This document shows, piece by piece, positions 27,510 through 36,336 of a stretch of DNA of 64,000 bases. Each line of letters opens with the position of its first letter. The stretch's first letter is position 1. Source of the DNA: JABMQB01 sp963666575 (lineage in GTDB: Bacteria > Bacteroidota > Bacteroidia > Bacteroidales > Prolixibacteraceae); the NCBI GenBank assembly GCA_963666575.2, contig CAXXYG010000025.1, positions 186,001 to 250,000 on the forward strand. The letters run 5' to 3'. The position numbers and the translations under genes are program-made. The notes beneath the pieces were generated by a model. The model had not been told where the DNA came from. It made no database searches and saw only the letters and a list, made by a program, of their open reading frames with translations.

Positions 27510-28826
27510 TCAGATTAAAGTATTTAAAATTAAAACACCTCCAAGTCCTAAAACCGAAATAATGGTTTCCATCACCGACCATGTTTTAAATGTATCTTTC
27601 ACCGAAAGGTTAAAATATTCTTTAAACAACCAGAAACCTGTATCATTTACATGCCCTAGAATGAGGCTACCGGCACCAACACTCAGTACAAGCATATTAG
27701 GATCGACACCCTGCTGCAATGCAAATGGGGCAATAATTCCTGCTGAAGTCATAGCTGCCACAGTTGCCGAACCAACCGCAATTCGAATCAGTGCGGCTAT
27801 CAGCCAGCCTAAAACCAAGGCTGACATCTGGAGTTCCTGAAGGTTTGCTGCAATATAATCGCTGACGCCACTATCCGACATTATTTGTTTTAAAGCACCA
27901 GCACCGGCAATAACCAACATGATTAAAGCAATGTCTTTTACGGAATTTCCCAAATGGTTCATTATTTCTGGAATTTTTAATCCCCGCCTGACTCCTAAAA
28001 AATAAACTGCTGCAACGACTGCCAGCAGCATCACAACCATGGGATCGTTGATAAAACTAATAGTTTCAAAAAAGAAAGACCCTTCGGATATAAAATTTTG
28101 TAAAATAGCTGCCAATCCCAACAAAATTACGGGAGAAAGTGCGACAAGAATACTTGGGGTAAAACCGGGCATATCATTCGATTGTTCCTGTTCAGGATCG
28201 TAAAATATTTTCAGTGGTGTTGATGTATATTTTTTTAAGGTCGACGAAAAAAGTAATCCGGCAATCAAAATAATAGGGATGGCGATAATAATTCCATACA
28301 ATAATGTTTTACCCATATTTGCACCAAAAACCCCAACCAGGGCTACCGGAGCTGGGTGTGGAGGCAAAAGCCCATGTGTAACCGATAACGACGCAATCAT
28401 TGGTAGGGCCGCATAAACCATAGGAATACGGGCTGTGGCTGCGATGGTAAAAATCAAGGGAACCAGAATAATAAATCCTACGGAAAAAAACATCGGAATA
28501 CCTACAATAAAACCAGAAATCATCAATGCAAGCCTGATTTTATTTTCTCCAAAAACCGACATTAGCCCAAGCGAAATCTTCCGAGCTGCACCACTCACTG
28601 CAACCATTTTCCCCAACATGGCGCCAAAAGTCAGGATGATAGCTAAAAATCCAAGGGTGCTTCCAATACCTGTCTGTATAGAATTTGAAAGATCTTTTAC
28701 CGACATACCCAACAAAAGGCCGGTAACAAGTCCAACAACAATAAACGAAATAAATGCGTCGATTTTAAAAACAGTTATTAAAACAATTAAAAGGATTATC
28801 CCGGCAGTAACAATCAGTATAGGCAT
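27510..28826 (-). CDS. GntP-family permease
   Basis: This 438-residue inner-membrane transporter has about 12 hydrophobic helices. Signature stretches are GIGSTLGFLAIILTFGAMLGKM, the LPPHPAPVAL loop near residue 155 and the late GHVNDTGFWLFKEYF motif of gluconate/D-serine/idonate symporters. GntP members include DsdX, a D-serine permease. With the PLP enzyme, RidA and dipeptidase behind it, uptake of a D-amino acid or hydroxy acid is a reasonable inference. It is the first gene of the operon; the region just upstream is interrupted by an insertion sequence 173 bp from its start. Confidence 0.85.
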   Translation of the reverse strand: MPILIVTAGIILLIVLITVFKIDAFISFIVVGLVTGLLLGMSVKDLSNSIQTGIGSTLGFLAIILTFGAMLGKMVAVSGAARKISLGLMSVFGENKIRLALMISGFIVGIPMFFSVGFIILVPLIFTIAATARIPMVYAALPMIASLSVTHGLLPPHPAPVALVGVFGANMGKTLLYGIIIAIPIILIAGLLFSSTLKKYTSTPLKIFYDPEQEQSNDMPGFTPSILVALSPVILLGLAAILQNFISEGSFFFETISFINDPMVVMLLAVVAAVYFLGVRRGLKIPEIMNHLGNSVKDIALIMLVIAGAGALKQIMSDSGVSDYIAANLQELQMSALVLGWLIAALIRIAVGSATVAAMTSAGIIAPFALQQGVDPNMLVLSVGAGSLILGHVNDTGFWLFKEYFNLSVKDTFKTWSVMETIISVLGLGGVLILNTLI

Positions 28827-28945
28827 AAATTGGGTTTAATTAAATTTGAAAAACTAAATCTAAAAAAAATTGACCAGTTTATAACTATACAGGTAAACTA
28901 AAACTTTTTAAACTTTTAACAAAAAATTCAATTGCAATTTTGGCA

Positions 28946-28981
28946 AAGGGATAATTCAATCTTCAAAATCATTTATCCCTT
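28946..28981. repeat. Hairpin at the insertion-sequence target
   Basis: A 9-bp perfect inverted repeat (AAGGGATAA / TTATCCCTT) with an 18-nt loop. The right arm is part of the target duplication, so the IS inserted just beyond this hairpin and copied one arm. Confidence 0.55.
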
Positions 28982-28999
28982 CTAATAAAAAAAAGCTCT
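28971..28999. repeat. Target-site duplication, left copy
   Basis: 29 bp (ATTTATCCC...GCTCT) repeated exactly at 30647-30675 on the other side of the IS. One more C (29000/30676) also matches but is assigned to the inverted repeat. Confidence 0.85.
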
Positions 29000-30646
29000 C
29001 CTGTTTTGTGCATTGCAGCACCCTGTTTTAGAATCTCATATTTATTAGAGCTTCCTGTATTTCTGTCGGGTGTAGGATTTTTGTTTTAATCAATCTTGAT
29101 TTTGGTAGCGTATACCGCAATTGCCTGATTTCCCTGATTTGTTCTATTGCTTTTTCAGCAGAGATATTAATGTTATTTATTTTTAACAACCTCTCCAGTT
29201 CCTTGTAAATGGCGTATGCCGTGAAACAGATACAAATGTGAGCCTCAATACGTTCTTTTAACCGATGGTATACCGGACGTATCCTCAAATCGGTTTTTGA
29301 TATACGAAAAGCTTTTTCCACTTGCCACAATTGACTATAATTTCCAATGACATCTTTTCTCGATAAATGTGTATTGGTCACATAACCTTTCAGTCCATCC
29401 CAAACCTTATCTGCTTTATACTTATTGTAATCGATTTTGACATCAATTTCACCTGATAGTTTTAGATATTTATTATATCCACGATTGTTTATGTGGTCTT
29501 TAGTCAGTTTACCCGACGCAACACATTTTTCAAGCCTCTTTAAGCCTTTATTCCTGTTTTTCATGTCGTTGTGTGCCCTTTTTTGAGAAAAGCTGATAAT
29601 TAACCTTCCATTCTTGTATTTCAGTTCTTTGGGTTTGTTTTCGTTAACATTAAGGGCTGTAATTTTTGCTTTTATGCCTTTACTTTCATTTTTTATCCGC
29701 CCGCCAAGTATGTATTGGTAGTTGTTTTCAACCAAAGCATTTATGTTTTTTTGCGAGAGCAAAGCGGCATCAGCTATTACAATAGGCTTTTCAATATCAA
29801 ACTTCTTTTGAAAAGCTTCAAGTACCGGTATCAATGTTTTCGTTTCAGAAGTGTTTCCCTCGAATATTTGGTAGCCAACCGGGTATCCATATTTACCAAC
29901 CAGTAACCCGATCATTATTTGGGGCTGTTGGTGTTTACCATCTTTATTAAATCCGGGGATACGATAATCATCTTCTTCAGATGCTTCAAAGTATAGAGTG
30001 GTCATGTCGTAAAATGCGACACTTATCTTGCCTTTGAGTAGTTTCTTTGTATGCTTAAAAGTAAGTTGTTCTATTTGGGGCTTTAGTGTGGTGTTCAATT
30101 CATCAAGAAAACGATAAATAGTATGAACGCTAACATCGGTATTTAAGTGCCGCCTAAAATAATCAACGGTTTTCAATTTGCTCCCAGGGTATACTAATCG
30201 GCATAAAACAAGGTTGCGGAAATAGTTGCAGCACCCATCGTATGGAAAATTGAATTTCTGATAAATTTTTCCTAAAATTAATTCGCTCCCGACAACTTGC
30301 AGATGATTATTTGCAATACTGTCCACAAAGTTCTCAACCACGATGTCATCGTGTTCGATAAAAAGAGATTGCATTCCCGTAAGCCTTTCCAACTCAGTGT
30401 TTGCAAGCAATGACAACAACTCTTCTTCTCGTTTAGTTTTTGCGCAGCCTACAGTTTTTATGACTTTATATTTACCCTTGTTTTTGGAGATTATCTGGAT
30501 GCTAACAGAACCGCTCCTATTCTTATTTTTACGTATAAACATACCCAAAAATAGGCTTGCAGCACCCAAAATGCAAATTTTAAAATGCTAAGTAACTGAA
30601 AATCAAAGGGGCAATTTTGATGCGTCGTTGTGGTGCACAAAACAGG
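29000..30646 (-). mobile_element. Complete insertion sequence, IS1634 type
   Basis: A 1647-bp element bounded by 13-bp perfect terminal inverted repeats (CCTGTTTTGTGCA at the left; its complement ends at 30646). It is flanked by a 29-bp direct repeat of target DNA. It carries a single intact transposase gene. Long and variable target duplications are a known trait of the IS1634 family within the IS4-like group. Intact ends, an intact frame and an exact target duplication all indicate a recent insertion. Confidence 0.9.
29028..30542 (-). CDS. IS1634-family DDE transposase
   Basis: The full frame from 30569 encodes 513 residues. I place the start at the ATG at 30542 (MFIRKNKNRSGS), which leaves 504 residues and matches the usual N-terminus of this family. 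Counting from the longer start, the catalytic acids are D188 in VAFYDMTTLYFE, D267 in IADAALLS and E418 in LWQVEKAFRISK, the Y-(2)-R/E-K-like block of IS4-type enzymes. The frame has no stop or shift, so the protein should be active. It cuts and joins the 13-bp ends of this element. Confidence 0.9.
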   Translation of the reverse strand: MFIRKNKNRSGSVSIQIISKNKGKYKVIKTVGCAKTKREEELLSLLANTELERLTGMQSLFIEHDDIVVENFVDSIANNHLQVVGSELILGKIYQKFNFPYDGCCNYFRNLVLCRLVYPGSKLKTVDYFRRHLNTDVSVHTIYRFLDELNTTLKPQIEQLTFKHTKKLLKGKISVAFYDMTTLYFEASEEDDYRIPGFNKDGKHQQPQIMIGLLVGKYGYPVGYQIFEGNTSETKTLIPVLEAFQKKFDIEKPIVIADAALLSQKNINALVENNYQYILGGRIKNESKGIKAKITALNVNENKPKELKYKNGRLIISFSQKRAHNDMKNRNKGLKRLEKCVASGKLTKDHINNRGYNKYLKLSGEIDVKIDYNKYKADKVWDGLKGYVTNTHLSRKDVIGNYSQLWQVEKAFRISKTDLRIRPVYHRLKERIEAHICICFTAYAIYKELERLLKINNINISAEKAIEQIREIRQLRYTLPKSRLIKTKILHPTEIQEALINMRF

Positions 30647-30675
30647 ATTTATCCCTTCTAATAAAAAAAAGCTCT
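30647..30675. repeat. Target-site duplication, right copy
   Basis: Exact second copy of the 29 bp at 28971-28999. Confidence 0.85.
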
Positions 30676-30714
30676 CAATCCTCTGCTTTTCCTTTCTGTT
30701 CGGTCAACTGAAAT

Positions 30715-31641
30715 TTAATCGATAAACCGCGGTGTTTTAATGTTGTGGTATTTTTTGTGAATGGCAAAATTAACAAAAACCTCGTGGGTACTGCTCACAA
30801 ACGGATTAAGAATCTGAGCATTAAAGTTTGTTTTATAAGCATAGCCAAACATGATGTCCTTTTTAATCCGTAAACCTCCTGATACAGTCATATCCTGAAA
30901 ATCGCTGTATGAGGCACCAAACCAAAAGTCGTTCCTCAAAAAAGCAGTAACACCTACTTCAAATAAAAATGATCCCTTCCATTTACGGAAAAGCACATTG
31001 GGGTAAAATGTAAAATCGTTATTTAATCGGTAAGCATATTGCAAATAACCATACATATGCCCTGTTAAAGCTTCGTTGGTTGAGCTAAAATACTGGCCAA
31101 GGTGTGTAACCGATAAACCTGCATAAAACCGTTCGTATTGGAATTCAGCTCCAAGGTCGTAATCAAAAACTGTATTCGAATAGTTGGAATAACTCAGCGG
31201 GTCGTTAGGCCGGTCGAAAATTAATTTAGTTACTTCCAAACTACGGTGGACTATACCTGCTGCAATACCAAGCGAAAAAGATGAAATATTTGAAACCTGG
31301 AATTTTTTTGCGTACCTGAACTTAACATTTTGAATTTTGTCGTATCCAACATTATCATTCTCAACAAAAAACCCCAATTTATAATCGTTCAGTAAAAAAC
31401 TTGCATCGACAATTTGAGTGGTAGGATGTTCAACAAAACCACCATAATTACTATTATAAAGAGCAAAAATATTTACATCGTTAGCTATCAGGAACGAAGA
31501 TGGATTTATATTATCCTTAAAAAACAAGTGCTGGTTAAATACAATATCCTGCGACGAAACAACCATCGTACTTAATAACAAAATAACAGGTAATATAAAT
31601 CGCCTCATCCTATTCGGGTATTTATTAAATTTAGTATTCAT
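30715..31641 (-). CDS. PorP/SprF-family type IX secretion membrane protein
   Basis: This protein has up to 308 residues and a signal peptide (MRRFILPVILLLSTMVVSSQ). Its body is rich in aromatic beta strands typical of the outer-membrane PorP/SprF barrel, starting with DIVFNQHLFFKDNINPSSF and including GFFVENDNVG and FWFGASYSDFQDM. SprF-like proteins help secrete or anchor cargo with a type B (CHU_C) sorting domain, and such a cargo gene lies two genes upstream on the same strand. The first ATG is 1 nt after the previous stop (31641). An internal ATG at 31608 gives a shorter, more typical signal peptide and may be the true start. Confidence 0.85.
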   Translation of the reverse strand: MNTKFNKYPNRMRRFILPVILLLSTMVVSSQDIVFNQHLFFKDNINPSSFLIANDVNIFALYNSNYGGFVEHPTTQIVDASFLLNDYKLGFFVENDNVGYDKIQNVKFRYAKKFQVSNISSFSLGIAAGIVHRSLEVTKLIFDRPNDPLSYSNYSNTVFDYDLGAEFQYERFYAGLSVTHLGQYFSSTNEALTGHMYGYLQYAYRLNNDFTFYPNVLFRKWKGSFLFEVGVTAFLRNDFWFGASYSDFQDMTVSGGLRIKKDIMFGYAYKTNFNAQILNPFVSSTHEVFVNFAIHKKYHNIKTPRFID

Positions 31642-31642
31642 T

Positions 31643-34198
31643 CTATTTGGCGTCCATTTTTACAATAAATATACCTTGGTAACCTCTTTCAATCAAAATT
31701 TCTTTTACAGCCAAAGCTTGATCTCTTGATACAAAAGGCCCTAATTGATATTTAAAAAATCCATCCTTTTCTTTAACCACAATTCCATATTTGTCAATCA
31801 GGTCTTTGATATCGTCCATTTCGACCGAAATATTGACGACCTTACTGGTAGCATGTATTTGCAATCCCACAGTAGCATTAATATTTTCGTTTCCGGTTGG
31901 TTTATTATCCTTCGGAATAATAACTTTCTGAACTGGTTTATCAACAACTGGTTTGGCTACTCTGTCCTTGTTTTTTTCTTTAATTGCCTGTTCGGTTTCC
32001 AATCCCTGATTTATGATTGTTGAATTATAAGCAGTCCCTACAATCTCGAAGGTAGTACGCCGGTTAAACTGGTGTTCAGCATCACTTATGGCATTTGGAA
32101 TTATCAATTGTGTTTCGCCATATCCTTTTGAAAATAAACGGCCAGCTTCAACTCCTTGTTTTTTGAGGTACGAAACCACACTTTTACCTCTGTTATCCGA
32201 TAATTTTTGGTTGTACTCATCTGTCCCCCTTGAATCGGTATGAGAATTGATACGTATAGTTATATTAGGGTTTTCGTTTAATATATTAACCAGTTTATCC
32301 AACTCTACTTTTGATTCATCAAGCAGTGTCACTTTATCAAATTCGTAATATATATTATCGATTTTAATTTCAGTTTTTAAGATTATTGGAATAAGTTCAA
32401 AATCAGTATTATAACCGTTTGCCTGAGATAAAACCAATGATTTGGTTGTTTCAGGGACAAGGATTGTACGTGAATCAGTTAAATACCCCTCTTTTTCAAT
32501 ACGTATATTAAAATAGTCGTTCGACAATACATTCGGAATACTGTAAATACCTTCATCATTGGTTGTAACTGAACGGCTAAATCCTTTAACGCTTTTAAGC
32601 GATACAGAAGCAGCTGGAATCGGATCACCAGTATTTTTATCTGTTGCTTTGCCTGTTACCGTATTAGTAATTTCTTCACCGTTCCAAAGCGAGATATAGC
32701 CTAAATCTCCTGCTTTACAAACTACACCCAGTTGTTTTGTAACGTATCCGTCTTTTTCAAGCTCAATAACATGTGTTTTGCCACAACTGGCATGCGATGC
32801 AAAAGGCACATTAAAATAACCTGTTTCATCGGTAAATACAGTTTTTTCAAGGGCTCCTTCAGTATAATAGTTTACTTTAACTTCTGATAATGGAATTAAT
32901 TTTATTGAATCATTTACAATTCCGGTAACATCTGAATCAAAAATATTATGGCTAAAGGCAAAAATATCGTCACTTTGTGTAATATTATTGCGGTTACTGC
33001 AGAACAAACCACCTTCAGAATCATCATTCAGTAATATACTAAAGTCATCGGCTGCCGAATTTAAAGGGACACCCACATTGATCGGTTCTGTAAAATTCTG
33101 CCCGTCAATTTTAGTGTAAAAAATATCGAGCCCTCCCATTCCAATATGTCCTTCGGAAGCAAAAAACAGAATTGAATCGTTGGCAACATAGGGGAACATT
33201 TCATTATTTGGTGTATTAATGCGGGGGCCAAGGTTTTTAATGTCATCAATTTGTCCGTAACCTGTAATGGTTGCTTTCCAAATGTCCTGCCCACCAAATC
33301 CTCCAGGAATATCAGACACAAAATACAATGTTTTGAGGTCGGTAGATAACGCAGGATGTGCAAAACTATATTCAGCTTCATGAAATAAAAGTGGAGTTAG
33401 GTTTTCCCACTTATCACCTACCAGTTTAGAAGTCATAATCTGGCATTTCTCATGGTTCTTTTTACACTGGGTTAAAAATGCCGTATTGGTTTTTGGGTTA
33501 AACGCAAACGTTCCATCGTTATATGGTGTATTTATTGGGCCCGGAAACCGGATTGGATCAACATACATGCTATACACAGGATCGTACGTAGCCATATACA
33601 AATCGGAAAAACCCTGGTTGGTACGTCCATGTATCGATGACAATATATTTACCAAACGTTTGGACGCAAAAACAAGCTTATCATTCATTTTAGCCAGTCC
33701 AAATTCACTTTGTTCAGAATTAATCAATTCCTGATTAATAATAGGTGGCAAGTATTTTTTACCATTTTCAATTATAGCAAAATTGCAACTGGCAATCAAC
33801 CGTTGCACCTCAGTATTATCGGGTTGTTTTTCAAGTAATGATTCATAAATGGTTTTGGCATGAGCAATATCGCCTGTTTTATGAAGCATTAAGGCATAAT
33901 TAAAAAAAACTTCATCGACAGGATTTGATTCTACTTCAAAATGTTTTCCATAATAAAAAATGGCTTTATCGAACTTATTCATAAGGCGGTTACAATCTGC
34001 AATAAGCTTATAAGCTTCTGCATTTTTCCGTTCATTTGTTTCGTCGAGAGCCTTTAAAAACAAATTAGCCGCTTTGGTATAATCCTGTCTTAAAAAAGCC
34101 TCTTCTCCCCTTTGAATAAAATTCTGCTGAGCATAACTATGAAGAAACACAAAGCTCATCAAAATAGCCAAACACGTTATTTTTTTAAATACTTTCAC
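31643..34198 (-). CDS. PorE-like OmpA protein: TPR, propeller, carboxypeptidase-regulatory, OmpA and SPOR-like domains
   Basis: This 851-residue protein has a signal peptide (about 1-24). The domains in order are: TPR repeats (about 25-145), a PD40/WD40-like propeller (about 160-415, with LYFVSDIPGGFGGQDIW and ILFFASEGHIGMGGLDIF), two carboxypeptidase-regulatory-like beta domains (about 430-600), and an OmpA-type peptidoglycan-binding domain (about 612-715, INSHTDSRGTDEYNQKLS). A C-terminal ~75-residue SPOR-like domain ends GYQGIFIVKMD. The TPR-WD40-CRD-OmpA order matches PorE, which tethers the type IX machinery to peptidoglycan. The SPOR-like tail is an addition I do not expect in PorE. It lies in a three-gene cassette between the CHU_C adhesin and PorP/SprF genes. 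Confidence 0.85.
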   Translation of the reverse strand: MKVFKKITCLAILMSFVFLHSYAQQNFIQRGEEAFLRQDYTKAANLFLKALDETNERKNAEAYKLIADCNRLMNKFDKAIFYYGKHFEVESNPVDEVFFNYALMLHKTGDIAHAKTIYESLLEKQPDNTEVQRLIASCNFAIIENGKKYLPPIINQELINSEQSEFGLAKMNDKLVFASKRLVNILSSIHGRTNQGFSDLYMATYDPVYSMYVDPIRFPGPINTPYNDGTFAFNPKTNTAFLTQCKKNHEKCQIMTSKLVGDKWENLTPLLFHEAEYSFAHPALSTDLKTLYFVSDIPGGFGGQDIWKATITGYGQIDDIKNLGPRINTPNNEMFPYVANDSILFFASEGHIGMGGLDIFYTKIDGQNFTEPINVGVPLNSAADDFSILLNDDSEGGLFCSNRNNITQSDDIFAFSHNIFDSDVTGIVNDSIKLIPLSEVKVNYYTEGALEKTVFTDETGYFNVPFASHASCGKTHVIELEKDGYVTKQLGVVCKAGDLGYISLWNGEEITNTVTGKATDKNTGDPIPAASVSLKSVKGFSRSVTTNDEGIYSIPNVLSNDYFNIRIEKEGYLTDSRTILVPETTKSLVLSQANGYNTDFELIPIILKTEIKIDNIYYEFDKVTLLDESKVELDKLVNILNENPNITIRINSHTDSRGTDEYNQKLSDNRGKSVVSYLKKQGVEAGRLFSKGYGETQLIIPNAISDAEHQFNRRTTFEIVGTAYNSTIINQGLETEQAIKEKNKDRVAKPVVDKPVQKVIIPKDNKPTGNENINATVGLQIHATSKVVNISVEMDDIKDLIDKYGIVVKEKDGFFKYQLGPFVSRDQALAVKEILIERGYQGIFIVKMDAK

Positions 34199-34209
34199 AT
34201 TAAAAAGTT

Positions 34210-36234
34210 TTAACGAACAATTGATACTGGCCCTTTATATACAATATTACCTTCATGGTCGTAAGCAATATGGAAATAAGTCCCTGCGGGCATATCTTTA
34301 TTATTACTTCTACCATCCCAGCCATTAAATCCATCGTACAGGACTTTGCTTGACCGGTCAAAAATTACCACACGCCTTCCTCTCAAAAAGACGTCGTTTA
34401 TTCCATCTCCATTGGGGCTAAACGCATTAACATTCACTATATTGGGGGCAATAAAATAATCGGGGCTTTCGGTTCCGGCAGACATGCTGTTGGAACACCC
34501 ATTATTATCAACAACTTTAATATATATTGTATCGAGCGCCGAAAATGAACTACCATAATAAAAGGTATTTGACGGACCTGATTGAACTATTCCTAAACTT
34601 GAATTAAAACTATACGAAACGTAGTTAGAAGGAGACACTTCGATTGTTTTATCTCTCAGGAATGATTCTTCAACGGTTATTGTAGGAATCTCGCGGACCA
34701 TAACATTAATATCAGCGGTATCGGAACAAGCATCCTGATTTTTAATAATAACAGAATAATCAGAATTCTTTTCTGGTTGAACAGCAATTGTATTGGTCGT
34801 TTCACCGGTACTCCAAAGGTAACTGTAACCCGCATTGGCATTTACTGTTAAATCAACTATTTCACCTCCACAAATTGTTATATCGGGGGTGGCTTCATAA
34901 ATAACATGGCTCACCGTAACAGTAACAGTATCGTACACCACACAGCCAATTAAATTGGTTGCTTCAACCATATAATCGGTTGTTTCGGTAGGCCGCACAA
35001 TAATTGAAGAAGTTGTTTCGCCGGTACTCCACAAATAGGTATGCCCCGGATCAACTGATAAAGTGATTGGTGTACCGGCACATATAGTTGTATTTTCAGT
35101 TAAATTAACCGATTGATGGTCATAAATAGTCATTTTTAAAGTATCGGTTGAAGATGCACACTGAAAAATACTTGTTCCGGTAAGCACAAATGTTACTTCT
35201 CCTGATTCAGAAGCAAGTGGTACATATTCGGGCGTTAACGACTGACTATTTAGTAATGTCCCGGCTCCATTATGTGTCCAAAAATAATTATTGGAATTTT
35301 GAATCGTAACATTATTGAATAAATAGACATTATTGTTACAGATGTTTACTGCCGCATCTTTAATTGAAACTACAGGGTTAGGGAAAATTGTCAATTTAAA
35401 AGTATCAGTAGCAACAACACATGGCGATTTTCCATATCCGTGAAGGACAATATCAACGGCACCTGCCTCACCAACAAGCGGGAAATATTCCGGAGTAAAA
35501 GTATTCGATTTTAATAATTGCCCTTTGCCATTGTGTGTCCACACAAAACTCTGAATTTCCCTAAAAACGGGTTCCTGCATCACAATCATTTCGTTACTAC
35601 AAATAGTAGCTGATTTTGATTGAAGCTGCACAAACGGCTGTTTTTGCACAATCAATTGCATGGTATCAGCAACCTGCCGGCATGATTCATTTCCCTGTGA
35701 TTTTAATATTATTTCAACCGTGCCAAATTCATCAGGCCCGGGAATATAAACCGGAGACAATGTATTAGTATCTTCCATAATCCCTGCCCCATTATGTATC
35801 CAGGAAAATTCGGTAGCATACAATAAACTTACATTTTGAAAAGTATAAGGTTGATTGGTACAAGTAGTATCAACAGTAGCACTACCAAAATCTATTACAG
35901 GAACATGCTGAACGGTAATTGTAATGTCGTCTCGAACTAATTTTCCAGTAGCCAACTCTTTTACAATTACTTCATAAGTTGTTGTCGTGGTTGGTTTTGC
36001 ATAAGGATTTTGAATGGTAGAATTACTTAAACTACTATTATTAACCCACTGGAAGCTATATTGTGTTGTAGCCCCAACTGTTACATAAGCAAATAATTGT
36101 ATCGAATCACCATCACAGATTGTAGTAACACCATTAGCACTAGACACAACTACTCCAATAACCTGACTCCATGAAATACCATGCATAAATAATACTATAC
36201 AAAGAATAAAAAAACCTTTTTTTAATAGCTTCAT
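34210..36234 (-). CDS. Secreted multi-Ig protein with type B (CHU_C) sorting domain
   Basis: This 674-residue protein starts at the ATG at 36234 (MKLLKKGFFILC), where the signal peptide ending ISWSQ begins; the frame is open to 36279. Three ~100-residue repeats each hold a W.HNG.G motif (FSWIHNGAG, FVWTHNGKG, FWTHNGAG), then two shorter PKD/Ig-like units (TYLWSTGETT, SYLWSTGETT). The tail carries the gliding-motility C-terminal signature NAFSPNGDGINDVF and ends VYKGPVSIVR. The usual ~15 residues between INDVF and the IF.R segment are missing, so this sorting domain is short. It is probably cargo of the type IX system, exported with the PorP/SprF protein encoded beside it, and may act as an adhesin. 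Confidence 0.82.
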   Translation of the reverse strand: MKLLKKGFFILCIVLFMHGISWSQVIGVVVSSANGVTTICDGDSIQLFAYVTVGATTQYSFQWVNNSSLSNSTIQNPYAKPTTTTTYEVIVKELATGKLVRDDITITVQHVPVIDFGSATVDTTCTNQPYTFQNVSLLYATEFSWIHNGAGIMEDTNTLSPVYIPGPDEFGTVEIILKSQGNESCRQVADTMQLIVQKQPFVQLQSKSATICSNEMIVMQEPVFREIQSFVWTHNGKGQLLKSNTFTPEYFPLVGEAGAVDIVLHGYGKSPCVVATDTFKLTIFPNPVVSIKDAAVNICNNNVYLFNNVTIQNSNNYFWTHNGAGTLLNSQSLTPEYVPLASESGEVTFVLTGTSIFQCASSTDTLKMTIYDHQSVNLTENTTICAGTPITLSVDPGHTYLWSTGETTSSIIVRPTETTDYMVEATNLIGCVVYDTVTVTVSHVIYEATPDITICGGEIVDLTVNANAGYSYLWSTGETTNTIAVQPEKNSDYSVIIKNQDACSDTADINVMVREIPTITVEESFLRDKTIEVSPSNYVSYSFNSSLGIVQSGPSNTFYYGSSFSALDTIYIKVVDNNGCSNSMSAGTESPDYFIAPNIVNVNAFSPNGDGINDVFLRGRRVVIFDRSSKVLYDGFNGWDGRSNNKDMPAGTYFHIAYDHEGNIVYKGPVSIVR

Positions 36235-36265
36235 CCTTTTTACTATATATTTTAAATTCAGTTTT

Positions 36266-36322
36266 CTTTTACCGAACAATCCCTACTCAGTAAATTTTGA
36301 AACAGGGATCGTACGGTAAAAG
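36266..36322. repeat. Compound hairpin between two secreted-protein genes
   Basis: Outer 9-bp arms CTTTTACCG / CGGTAAAAG and inner 6-bp arms ATCCCT / AGGGAT with small internal loops. It fills the gap between the giant repeat-protein gene and the CHU_C gene, both on the minus strand. It may act as a terminator or processing site. Confidence 0.5.
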
Positions 36323-36336
36323 GTAATACTATTTTT

